Part shown: positions 1 through 6,678 of the stretch, piece by piece
Layout of the letters: each line of letters begins with the position of its first letter
Position numbering within the stretch: the stretch's first letter is position 1
Source of the DNA: an uncultured Dehalococcoidia bacterium
GTDB lineage: Bacteria > Chloroflexota > Dehalococcoidia > Lucifugimonadales > GCA-2712585
Assembly (NCBI GenBank): GCA_913052045.1
Contig: CAJXDJ010000029.1
Location: 1-8,757, forward strand
Length of the DNA stretch: 8,757 nt
Reading direction: 5' to 3'
Position numbers and translations under genes: made by a program
Notes under the pieces: model-generated
Databases searched by the model: none
Told to the model about the DNA's origin: nothing
What the model saw: only the letters and a program-made list of their open reading frames with translations

Positions 1-392
1 ATGCCATGGGTATCTCTGGGCGGAAAGTAGGTGCCGCCATAGAAAGGTTTTCTTTCTGGGGTTAAAAAAACGGTCATGGGCCAACCACCATGTCCGGTTA
101 ACAATTGAACTGCCCTCATGTAAATGGAGTCCAAATCTGGTCTTTCTTCTCGATCTACCTTTATATTAATAAACTGCCTATTCATTTGGTCTGCTATTTC
201 AGGGTTTTGAAAAGATTCATGCTGCATTACATGGCACCAATGGCATGCAGAATAGCCTATGCTGAGTAGTATGGGTTTATCGAGTTCACGAGATTTTCCG
301 AGCGCCTCCTCACCCCACGGATACCAATCAACTGGATCGTCGGAATGCTGGATAAGGTAGGGACTAGTTTCTGTAGAAAGTCTGTTAGGCAA
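1..392 (-). CDS. DUF255 thioredoxin-like protein (YyaL/SSP411 family), N-terminal part, cut by window edge
   Basis: Reading the minus strand from position 392 gives 130 residues that run off the left edge. They match the start of the YyaL/spermatogenesis-associated protein 20 family: PNRL near residues 2-5, SPYLIQH at 10-16, DPVDWYPW at 19-26, a thioredoxin-like CHWCHVM (Cys50 and Cys53) and GHGGWPMTVFLTP at 100-112, then GGTYFPP. The family has an N-terminal thioredoxin-fold domain and a C-terminal six-hairpin glycosidase-like domain. Whole proteins are about 670-700 residues, so most of this one lies outside. Function is not well established; redox or carbohydrate-related roles have been suggested. 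The start is my choice: TTG at 392 has AGGAG (402-398) five bases upstream and begins at the family's usual PNRL. ATG at 443 and ATG at 458 are in frame but have no Shine-Dalgarno and add residues unlike the family. Divergent from the FIST gene. Confidence 0.9.
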   Translation of the reverse strand, partial: MPNRLSTETSPYLIQHSDDPVDWYPWGEEALGKSRELDKPILLSIGYSACHWCHVMQHESFQNPEIADQMNRQFINIKVDREERPDLDSIYMRAVQLLTGHGGWPMTVFLTPERKPFYGGTYFPPRDTHG

Positions 393-397
393 ATAAG

Positions 398-402
398 CTC
401 CT
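398..402 (-). promoter_or_regulatory. Ribosome binding site AGGAG deciding a TTG start
   Basis: On the minus strand AGGAG lies five bases before TTG (392-390). The upstream in-frame ATG codons at 443 and 458 have no comparable motif. Together with the family alignment this favours a TTG start for the DUF255 gene. Confidence 0.5.
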
Positions 403-507
403 CGAGTTTTTCTTGTATGTTCTATATGATTGTGCAATAACATTTGAAATAATGCCATTAAACAATAAATGTTGTACTGGGTTGAAAGGATTTTGGTAGG
501 ATATATC

Positions 508-512
508 GGAGG
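508..512 (+). promoter_or_regulatory. Strong Shine-Dalgarno GGAGG for the FIST gene
   Basis: GGAGG ends five bases before ATG 518. It supports this start. I found no convincing -35/-10 pair in the divergent space 393-507. Confidence 0.7.
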
Positions 513-517
513 AAAGT

Positions 518-1702
518 ATGGAATGGGCGTCAGCCGCTTCCGACAAGGAAAATCTTGAAGAGTCCTTAACTCAATGTTGTAGAATTATTCATGATTCACT
601 GGGCATGCATGATCCAGATTTGGTAGCTATATTCGTTTCATCTCACCATTCAGATATGTATGACGTTATTCCTAGCAAGATTGCTGAACAACTGCATAGT
701 AAACATATAATTGGTTGCTCTGCTGGCGGGGTTATAGGAGCGGGGGTAGAAATAGAAAACCAACCAGGCATTTCGATGATCGCTGGAATTCTTCCGGGTG
801 TTGAATTACAGAGTTTCCATCTCTTGGAAGAGCAAATGCCAGATATGGATGCAGGACCCGAACAATGGGAGTCGTTAGTTGCCAATGACCCACATGACGA
901 TCCACAATTCATATTGTTGACCGACCCTTTCACTATCCGCAGTGACGAATTGATTAGGGGATTAGATTATGCCTTCGTTGGTAGTACAAAGATAGGGGGT
1001 ATGGCGAGTGGAGGTAGGGCCAAAGGACAAAATGCTTTATTTTTAGATCAAGGCATCTTCCGTAGCGGAGCTGTAGGTTTGGGGTTAAAGGGCGACATTT
1101 TAATTAATCCTGTTGTGGCTCAAGGATGTAGACCTGTCGGTAGTCCTTTGCGTGTTACAAAAAGCTTCGAGAACGTGGTATTAGAATTGGATGGATATCC
1201 GACTTTAGATGTCCTCAAAAGCATATATCAGTCTCTTAATGAAAGAGACCAGGGGTTAGTTCGACAATCGCTATTCCTCGGGATCGTTATGGATGAATTT
1301 CAGGATTTCCCTGTTATGGGAGATTTCCTGATACGTAATATAGTAGGGTTGGAGCCCAAGGCTGGTGGGCTCGCTATAGGAGAGATTATGCGCGAAGGCC
1401 AGATTGTACAATTCCATCTTAGAGACGCCCAGACATCTTCAGATGATATATCAGCAATGTTATCTCAGTTTAGAGATCGGTCCGTTACACAATCGAGGGG
1501 GGCTCTATTATTTTCCTGTCTGGGTCGGGGTTCTTACCTATATAGTAAGCCCAATCATGATGTTGAGGTATTTAGACAAATAGTGGGAGACATTCCACTC
1601 GGGGGATTCTTTTGTAACGGGGAGATTGGTCCGGTAGCCGGAACGACTTACCTCCATGGTTATACCAGCGCTTTTGGTATCTTTAGCTCAAAACATGATT
1701 AG
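518..1702 (+). CDS. FIST N- and C-domain protein (stand-alone small-ligand sensory domain)
   Basis: This 394-residue protein is made only of FIST_N and FIST_C. FIST domains are proposed sensors of small ligands such as amino acids and are often fused to kinases, methyl-accepting or cyclic-di-GMP output domains. Here no output domain, signal peptide or membrane segment is visible, so a cytoplasmic location is likely. Diagnostic stretches are IIGCSAGGVIG (64-74) in FIST_N, where the family has a GCS-type glycine motif, a second glycine-rich turn KIGGMASGG (158-166), GALLFSCLGRG (328-338), and GFFCNGEIGPVAG (363-375) followed by TYLHGYTSAFGIF (377-389), which is the usual C-terminal signature of FIST_C. 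The length fits single-protein FIST families. The ATG has GGAGG (508-512) five bases upstream. The amidase gene follows after 54 bases on the same strand and may be co-transcribed. The ligand and any signalling partner are unknown. Confidence 0.9.
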   Translation: MEWASAASDKENLEESLTQCCRIIHDSLGMHDPDLVAIFVSSHHSDMYDVIPSKIAEQLHSKHIIGCSAGGVIGAGVEIENQPGISMIAGILPGVELQSFHLLEEQMPDMDAGPEQWESLVANDPHDDPQFILLTDPFTIRSDELIRGLDYAFVGSTKIGGMASGGRAKGQNALFLDQGIFRSGAVGLGLKGDILINPVVAQGCRPVGSPLRVTKSFENVVLELDGYPTLDVLKSIYQSLNERDQGLVRQSLFLGIVMDEFQDFPVMGDFLIRNIVGLEPKAGGLAIGEIMREGQIVQFHLRDAQTSSDDISAMLSQFRDRSVTQSRGALLFSCLGRGSYLYSKPNHDVEVFRQIVGDIPLGGFFCNGEIGPVAGTTYLHGYTSAFGIFSSKHD

Positions 1703-1705
1703 GTT

Positions 1706-1740
1706 ACGATTTTATATAAGGTTCTAGCGTTCAAAATCGT
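1706..1740 (+). repeat. Perfect 8-bp inverted repeat between FIST and amidase genes
   Basis: ACGATTTT (1706-1713) and AAAATCGT (1733-1740) are exact reverse complements separated by 19 bases. The dyad starts four bases after the FIST stop and ends 16 bases before the amidase start. There is no run of T after the right arm and the stem has few G-C pairs, so an intrinsic terminator is unlikely. An operator or an mRNA hairpin in the amidase leader is possible. Function is inferred only from position. Confidence 0.5.
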
Positions 1741-1756
1741 TGGATAGGGTGATTCA

Positions 1757-3181
1757 GTGAAAAAAACCGAGCTCATTTTTCTGTCATTAAATGAACAAGC
1801 GGAGCTTTTGATGGAAAGAAAAATTTCTTCGGTCGAACTTACGTCAGATTACATTAAGCGAATAGAGACTCTGAATCCCAAACTTAACGCCTATATCACC
1901 GTAACCGCAGAATCTGCATTGGAATCAGCCCGAAAGGCTCAAGCAGATATTGATAGCGGAGATTACAAAGGTCCTCTTCATGGGATTCCTTTTGCCGTAA
2001 AAGACCAAATTTGCACTAAGGGCATCAGGACAACTAATTCGTCTACCGTTCTCGGAGATTATGTCCCGGATTTTGACGCTACCATAATTACTAAATTAAA
2101 AGCAGCAGGGGCTATATTGTTGGGAAAATTAAACCTTAGCGAGTTTGCGTCTGGCGGAAGATTTAAATATCCGTATGGGCGACCCAGAAATCCCTGGAAC
2201 CCAGATTATGAACCTGGATCGTCAAGTTCTGGTTCTGGAATAGCGACAGCCGCCTCCATGTGCTCGACTTCTATTGGGGAGGATACATCGGGGTCCATTA
2301 GACATCCATCATCATGGTGTGGTGTTGTGGGCCTTAGACCTACTTGGGGTAGAGTTAGTAGGTATGGTTTATTCGGAGTGATTTGGTCTATGGATCAAGC
2401 AGGCCCTATATCACGGACAGTTGCGGATTGTGCATTGACCCTACAACCTATAGTTGGTTTTGACCGAAAAGACCCTAATAGCGCCAGGGCCTCTGTACCG
2501 GACTACCACAAATTATTGAAAGGTGATATAAGGGGAGTAAAGGTGGGAGTTGTCAGGGAGCTGATAGACGACCAAATGGTTGATACTGAAGTAAAAATAG
2601 CTACCCTCAAAGCAATAGGAAAACTAGAGGAGCTAGGTGCAGAAATTCATGAAGTTAGAATACCCTTGGCTCCCATCGCCCGTATAATATTCTATGCCCA
2701 TATGTATGTGGAAATGCCAGCGTTATATCGGGCATGGGTTAACAACCGCTTAGAAGAATTCGATTACGATGCCCAGGTAAAATATCACACTGGAAGACTT
2801 GTTTCAGCTCAACATTATTATAAGATTCAGCGCCTGAGAGCCCAACTTAGAAGTCAAGTTCTCGGCGTATTAAATTGGTGTGATGTCTTGGTTACACCTA
2901 CCATGCGAGTGTCGGCTCCCTTAATCAAATCGTTTCAAATGCCTAGAAGTAAACTTGACGCCATCAATATGCTCGTAAAGGGACCTGATCAAACTCCTAT
3001 GGTTCCTTTGACGGGAGTGCCCGCGATTACTTTTCCTTGTGGCTTCGCAAGTGCGAAGAAAGGGTCTATGCCTATAGGGTTACAGGTCGTAGGGAGACCT
3101 TTTTGTGAATCTACTATTTTGAATATGGCTTATACCTATGAACAGAACACATTGTGGCATGAAAAGCGCCCAGCCATTTAG
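1757..3181 (+). CDS. Amidase-signature family hydrolase (GatA-like)
   Basis: This 474-residue protein is a full-length amidase-signature enzyme, which hydrolyses a carboxamide to acid and ammonia or amine through a Ser-cisSer-Lys triad. By motif alignment the triad is Lys82 (in GIPFAVKDQ), Ser156 (in PGSSSSGSG, 153-161) and Ser180 (in DTSGSIR, 176-182). The 24-residue spacing between the serines matches GatA and FAAH. CGVVGLRPTWGRVSRYGL (188-205) and GPISRTVADCA (216-226) are also typical. Length is close to GatA (about 485), but there is no gatB or gatC nearby, and the serine-rich loops and C-terminal half look like the broad catabolic amidase group, so I do not call it GatA. The start is GTG; GGTGAT (1748-1753), a match to the extended anti-Shine-Dalgarno, lies just upstream, and the N-terminus aligns with the family. 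No signal peptide is seen. Substrate unknown. It converges with the ThDP enzyme gene. Confidence 0.92.
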   Translation: MKKTELIFLSLNEQAELLMERKISSVELTSDYIKRIETLNPKLNAYITVTAESALESARKAQADIDSGDYKGPLHGIPFAVKDQICTKGIRTTNSSTVLGDYVPDFDATIITKLKAAGAILLGKLNLSEFASGGRFKYPYGRPRNPWNPDYEPGSSSSGSGIATAASMCSTSIGEDTSGSIRHPSSWCGVVGLRPTWGRVSRYGLFGVIWSMDQAGPISRTVADCALTLQPIVGFDRKDPNSARASVPDYHKLLKGDIRGVKVGVVRELIDDQMVDTEVKIATLKAIGKLEELGAEIHEVRIPLAPIARIIFYAHMYVEMPALYRAWVNNRLEEFDYDAQVKYHTGRLVSAQHYYKIQRLRAQLRSQVLGVLNWCDVLVTPTMRVSAPLIKSFQMPRSKLDAINMLVKGPDQTPMVPLTGVPAITFPCGFASAKKGSMPIGLQVVGRPFCESTILNMAYTYEQNTLWHEKRPAI

Positions 3182-3188
3182 TCAAAAT

Positions 3189-4838
3189 CTATTTTGTGTC
3201 GTAAGGGAAGTTGGAGAATCCGTTGGGCATTTCAACTACTATCAAATGTGCGAGGCCAGAATTTATTGCTCCATCTAATGCACGGGATAATTCTCTGCCG
3301 TTGAAGACACGACTGGATGGTATTCCGTAGGCGTCGGATAACTTACAGAAGTCCGGATTCCGGAGTTCTGTAGCAAAAAATCTTTTGTTGAAATGGTCGT
3401 TTTGTATATCCTTTAATACACCCCATGCATTGTCATTGAATACGATTATCACCGGGTTAATCCCATACTGAACTGCGGTTGCTAGTTCTTGAAGGTTGTA
3501 CTGAAATCCTCCATCTCCAACCATTGCTATCACTTGTTTAGATGGTTTTCCGATTTTAGCTCCCAATGCAGCTGGGAAGCCAAAGCCGAGACCTGCCCAT
3601 GAGTTAGGGCCGAAGTAAGTTCTAGGTTCGTAGACAGGCATGCACGTGTGAGCCCGGTAAACTGGTTGTGTGGCATCCCCGACGATTATGGCGTCTCTTG
3701 ATAATACGTCTCTTATACCCCTAAGCGTCTTAAATTCATTCGGGAATTGTGACATTAGACTTTTCGTTATCGTTGTTTTTAACTCGGTTATTTCCTTGTT
3801 ATATGAGGTGGATTGTCTTGTTGACCTTCCTCTCAGCTCGGTGATTAACTGATTTAGGACTACCTTGGCGTTTCCAACAATGCCCAAACTAACGGGATAA
3901 TTTTTACCGATCTCTAGGGGATCGATGTCAATTTGTATGACGGATTTTGGTAGTTTCAACCCGTACTGAATTGTTCGTGCATAAGGCATGCTATTGCCAA
4001 TTATTATCAAGAGGTCGCTGGAAGGTATAAAATCGGAGAGGGGGCTTTTACCTCTATTACCTCCAAACTCCCCGGTTCCTAACGAAAGCACATGATCCTC
4101 AGGGAAAGCCCCCTTACCAGTAGTCGAACAAATTACTGGAATGTTTAGAGTTTCAGCTAGAATTCGTAGGTCTGGAGTCGCGTTAGCCGTCATTACTCCG
4201 CTCCCAACCAGTATCACCGGCCTACGAGCACTTGTTAATTTTTCCACCGCCGCAATTATCGACTTGGGATTTATGTCGATGGGTTGAACCGGGATAGGGT
4301 CAACAATAGTTAAGTCTGCCCTTGCACTCAATAGGTCAGTTGGTATCTCCAATTCTATGGGTCGCGGTCTGTGATTTTCGAAACTCCAAAATGCGTTATC
4401 GATGTGTGCGGGTATTTCTGACAAGTCTTTTATAAGAGCATTCCATCCGGTGACTGACTTGAACATGCCTAGTTGATCCTTTGTCTCGTGGAGAGAACCC
4501 TTACCCTTGCCGATAAGATCTCTTTCAATGTTGGTAGTAATCTGGAGAATTGATGAAGAAGCCTGATAAGCTTCTCCCATAGAACCTACACTGTCTGCTG
4601 CCCCTGGACCTCCGCTTGTAAAGAAAACTCCTGGTTTTCCTGTTGCGCGTGAATAACCATCTGCCATGAAACCTACAGCGTGTTCATGCCTGCCACCAAT
4701 AAATTGCATTGTTTCTTTCTCGTCGTACAGAGCGTCATATATGTACATAGTGTGCGTGGAAATGATACCGAACACCGTGTCTACCCCGTGTGATTTGAGG
4801 CATTCGACTATCGCTTTACCACCCGTGACTGAGGGCAT
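3189..4838 (-). CDS. Thiamine-diphosphate-dependent enzyme, acetolactate synthase/2-oxoacid decarboxylase superfamily
   Basis: The 549-residue protein has the three-domain layout of this superfamily: N-terminal pyrimidine-binding domain (about 1-170), central domain (about 190-335, with ARRPVILVGSGV at 204-215), and C-terminal diphosphate-binding domain (about 370-549). The catalytic glutamate that activates the cofactor is Glu52 in GGRHEHAVGFMADGY. The ThDP/Mg motif is GDGGF (441-445) running to NDNAWG (468-473). NSWAGLGFGFPAALGAKIG (412-430) is the usual glycine-rich stretch. Such enzymes ligate or decarboxylate 2-oxoacids. The N-terminal ISTHTMYIYDALYD and the lack of a neighbouring regulatory subunit (ilvN) argue against biosynthetic acetolactate synthase; a decarboxylase or lyase of unknown substrate is as likely. 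ATG is supported by AAGGAG (4849-4844) five bases upstream, with a good promoter at 4870-4898. The gene ends seven bases from the amidase stop. Confidence 0.9.
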   Translation of the reverse strand: MPSVTGGKAIVECLKSHGVDTVFGIISTHTMYIYDALYDEKETMQFIGGRHEHAVGFMADGYSRATGKPGVFFTSGGPGAADSVGSMGEAYQASSSILQITTNIERDLIGKGKGSLHETKDQLGMFKSVTGWNALIKDLSEIPAHIDNAFWSFENHRPRPIELEIPTDLLSARADLTIVDPIPVQPIDINPKSIIAAVEKLTSARRPVILVGSGVMTANATPDLRILAETLNIPVICSTTGKGAFPEDHVLSLGTGEFGGNRGKSPLSDFIPSSDLLIIIGNSMPYARTIQYGLKLPKSVIQIDIDPLEIGKNYPVSLGIVGNAKVVLNQLITELRGRSTRQSTSYNKEITELKTTITKSLMSQFPNEFKTLRGIRDVLSRDAIIVGDATQPVYRAHTCMPVYEPRTYFGPNSWAGLGFGFPAALGAKIGKPSKQVIAMVGDGGFQYNLQELATAVQYGINPVIIVFNDNAWGVLKDIQNDHFNKRFFATELRNPDFCKLSDAYGIPSSRVFNGRELSRALDGAINSGLAHLIVVEMPNGFSNFPYDTK

Positions 4839-4843
4839 GAAAA

Positions 4844-4849
4844 CTCCTT
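4844..4849 (-). promoter_or_regulatory. Shine-Dalgarno AAGGAG for the ThDP enzyme gene
   Basis: AAGGAG on the minus strand ends five bases before ATG 4838-4836, a near-ideal arrangement that fixes the start. Confidence 0.75.
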
Positions 4850-4869
4850 AGTTGATTTGGCTATCTAAA

Positions 4870-4898
4870 ATGATACAGCAGCCATAGAACCTGGACAA
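4870..4898 (-). promoter_or_regulatory. Sigma-70-type promoter for the ThDP enzyme gene
   Basis: On the minus strand TTGTCC (4898-4893) is followed after exactly 17 bases by TATCAT (4875-4870), a five-of-six match to the -10 consensus. Transcription would begin near 4863, giving a leader of about 25 bases that contains the ribosome binding site. Predicted from sequence only. Confidence 0.55.
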
Positions 4899-4937
4899 TG
4901 AAACATTAATCTCGAAAAAACTTTGTAGGGGTGACGA

Positions 4938-5004
4938 TCTGCGAACATTTTTCACCGCAGAAATTAGATGCCCTTGCAAGCACATTCATGTTGTATGTAC
5001 ATGA
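4938..5004. repeat. Two adjacent short perfect dyads upstream of the ThDP promoter
   Basis: TCTGCG-N12-CGCAGA (4938-4961) and TCATGT-N7-ACATGA (4986-5004) are both exact 6-bp inverted repeats. They lie 40-100 bases upstream of the predicted -35 of the ThDP gene, where an activator could bind. Six-base dyads occur by chance, so the regulatory reading is weak. Confidence 0.3.
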
Positions 5005-5037
5005 TGAGCTTCTAGCCTATGGTTGGTGAAAAAACAA

Positions 5038-5172
5038 CTAATTTCTAAAATGTGGTAAAACGCCCCGACATAATCTCCGGACGTCACTCATGGTGGCATG
5101 ATATCGGAGCGGCCTTGGTTCTTTGTTTGGTAGTTGACGTGTATCTTTTTGCCCAAAATGGCTCCTTAGGCT
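5038..5172 (-). other. Open read-through extension of the LLM gene, possible detached C-terminus
   Basis: After the TGA at 5175-5173 the same frame stays open for 44 codons until TAG at 5040-5038. It begins SLR directly after the truncated FI and ends DVRRLCRGVLPHFRN, which resembles the final helix common in LLM oxidoreductases (pattern V-x-P-x-F-R near the end). The intervening part is longer than expected and not clearly family-like. The stretch could be a decayed 3' end, a sequencing error at the TGA, or chance. No initiation signal suggests a separate gene. Confidence 0.35.
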
Positions 5173-6051
5173 TCATATGAACGATGTAACACCGAGGTCT
5201 ACATAGGATTGAATCTTCGAACGAACCACTTCAGGAGATTCGACTATGCTAGATGATCTTACTTCGTCGATACTCTTTTTCATTACATTGGCGTTTATTC
5301 TTAGAGCTGTTTCGATGCGGTTGTCGTCAGTATCCACTAAGAAATCTACGTTTAGGGATAGTTTAATTTCCTTTGGATCACGTGATAGCGTCTCGCAGTG
5401 TTGATTAATAATTGTCAACTCCCGTTTGTAATCATTTATTGTTCCGTTTAAATTCCAATTCCAGTCGTCCGCGTGTTTCGCCACGACGTGCAAGGTATGT
5501 TTCTCTCCTCCGCCTCCAATCAAAATTGGCGGATGGGGTTTTTGTGCTGCCTTGGGTTCAAATGGAGTATTATCAATGTTGAAATGTTTTCCTGAAACGG
5601 TTGTCCTTTTGTTTGACAATAATTCTTTGATAATTTGAACGGTTTCGTTTAGTCTCTCGATACGACCCTTAGGGATCAGAAACGGTAAGTCGTATGCACT
5701 GTGCTCAAGTTCATGCGAGCCTGCGCCAATCCCTAAAATTGCGCGTCCGTTACTAATATGATCTAAAGTGGTGGTCATCTTGGCTAACGCGACTGGATGG
5801 CGGAAGGTATTACTGGTCCACAATGTTCCTAGTTTGGTTTTTTTTACGACTTGTGATAGCGCAGCCAATAGGCTCCAACTATCGAGTACTGGGACGTCCA
5901 TATCCTTGATTCCGGTCGGAAGGTAGTGGTCGTAGACCCACAAATGGTCAAAATTCATCTCTTCTAGTTCGAGCCACAAATCTCGGATGTCGACCCACGT
6001 AGAATCTTGTTGACCAGATTGCAACCCAAAGCTGATAGTTGAATTCACCAT
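5173..6051 (-). CDS. LLM-class (luciferase-like) F420/FMN-dependent oxidoreductase, C-terminus apparently short
   Basis: This 292-residue protein is a bacterial-luciferase-like (alpha/beta)8 barrel enzyme using F420 or FMN for hydride transfer or monooxygenation. Family marks are FDHLWVYDHYLP (35-46), RHPVALAKMTTTLDHIS (84-100) with NGRAILGIGAG (101-111), RIERLNETVQIIKELL (130-145), and PPILIGGGGEK (174-184) followed by AKHADDWN (191-198). The protein ends at SPEVVRSKIQSYVDLGVTSFI, just where family members usually continue about 20-30 residues to a last helix, so it looks clipped. The ATG has only a partial ribosome site (AGGCGG, seven bases upstream). F420 versus FMN cannot be decided from sequence. 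It is divergent from the DUF3090 gene, with 108 bases between starts. SAR202-type Chloroflexota are known to carry many paralogues of this family. Substrate unknown. Confidence 0.88.
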   Translation of the reverse strand: MVNSTISFGLQSGQQDSTWVDIRDLWLELEEMNFDHLWVYDHYLPTGIKDMDVPVLDSWSLLAALSQVVKKTKLGTLWTSNTFRHPVALAKMTTTLDHISNGRAILGIGAGSHELEHSAYDLPFLIPKGRIERLNETVQIIKELLSNKRTTVSGKHFNIDNTPFEPKAAQKPHPPILIGGGGEKHTLHVVAKHADDWNWNLNGTINDYKRELTIINQHCETLSRDPKEIKLSLNVDFLVDTDDNRIETALRINANVMKKSIDEVRSSSIVESPEVVRSKIQSYVDLGVTSFI

Positions 6052-6121
6052 GTAGAGCCGCCTATAGTGTTAAGTAGACTTTCTCGTCGAACAGTCCGTT
6101 TTATTTTTAAAGTACCCAAGG

Positions 6122-6149
6122 TTGTCAGTTCTACTGATTAACCTTTAAC
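6122..6149 (+). promoter_or_regulatory. Possible promoter for the DUF3090-kinase pair
   Basis: TTGTCA (6122-6127, five of six) is followed after 16 bases by TTTAAC (6144-6149, four of six). Initiation would fall about 6156-6160, almost at the ATG at 6160, which has no Shine-Dalgarno. The arrangement would suit a leaderless mRNA. The -10 match is modest. Confidence 0.35.
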
Positions 6150-6159
6150 ATGGATTTAT

Positions 6160-6678
6160 ATGACAAACAAGTACGAGTCTAACTTCAGTTTTGGAACTCT
6201 AACAAGCATAGAGGTCGAAAGTTTTGGAGAGCCTGGTAGTCGGACATTTCGTTTATCCCTGATAGGAGGAAAGGCCTCTGCATTGCTTTGGCTTGAGAAG
6301 GATCATCTGGAACACCTATCGTCCTATGTGCTTGAAGTAAGTAGAACTTTATCTAAAGAGGATCGAGGTGAGTCCGGGCCCATGTTGGAGACCCCTTGGG
6401 ATGGCGAGGCCAGGAATTATGATTTTAAAGTAGGGCAATTTGCCTTAGGGCATGATGCATCTTCAAAATCGTTCCTATGTTTGGTCCATAGACAGGAGGT
6501 TGAGGATCATGCACCCGCAGATATAAGTTTCTGGATGCCACTTAGTATGGCAGAACGACTATCTCGCGAAGCCCTTAAAATTTGCAACGCAGGGCGACCA
6601 AAATGCTTTCTATGTAATCAGCCGATAAACCTCAAAGGTCATATGTGTATTCGATCTAACGGACATGTATCCGTATAA
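6160..6678 (+). CDS. DUF3090 family protein with C-terminal zinc-ribbon-like motif
   Basis: The 172-residue protein matches the DUF3090 family (TIGR03847), known mainly from Actinobacteria and also found in Chloroflexi; function is unknown. The N-terminal half has GEPGSRTFRLSL (23-34), then LEKDHLEHL (45-53). The centre has EARNYDFKVGQFALGHDA (83-100). The end carries KCFLCNQPINLKGHMC followed by RSNGH, giving C149-x2-C152-x10-C163-x5-H169, a likely metal-binding knuckle. No membrane or export signal is seen, so it is probably cytoplasmic. It is followed on the same strand by the SCO1664-type kinase gene after 19 bases, the arrangement typical of this family. ATG 6160 has no ribosome site but fits the family start. 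I see no catalytic motif; a partner or substrate-recognition role beside the kinase is inference. Confidence 0.88.
   Translation: MTNKYESNFSFGTLTSIEVESFGEPGSRTFRLSLIGGKASALLWLEKDHLEHLSSYVLEVSRTLSKEDRGESGPMLETPWDGEARNYDFKVGQFALGHDASSKSFLCLVHRQEVEDHAPADISFWMPLSMAERLSREALKICNAGRPKCFLCNQPINLKGHMCIRSNGHVSV

Larger units (their letters stand above)
4839..5172. other. Gene-free stretch between ThDP enzyme and LLM oxidoreductase genes
   Basis: This stretch of about 330 bases has no convincing separate gene. Nearest the ThDP gene it holds that gene's ribosome site and promoter. In the middle are two small dyads: TCTGCG/CGCAGA (4938-4943 and 4956-4961, 12-base spacer) and TCATGT/ACATGA (4986-4991 and 4999-5004, 7-base spacer). 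The first interlocks with GGTGA/TCACC (4930-4934, 4952-4956), a pseudoknot-like order. From 5172 down to 5038 the LLM reading frame stays open past its stop and may be a remnant of that gene. I see no T-tailed terminator for the LLM gene. Confidence 0.5.

Noticed and set aside
643..933. 96-codon open frame on the minus strand inside the FIST gene
   Set aside because: It is entirely opposite a convincing FIST reading frame and shows no family features.
3183..3196. CAAAAT-CT-ATTTTG as a bidirectional terminator
   Set aside because: The two-base loop cannot form and the remaining stem is A-T only.
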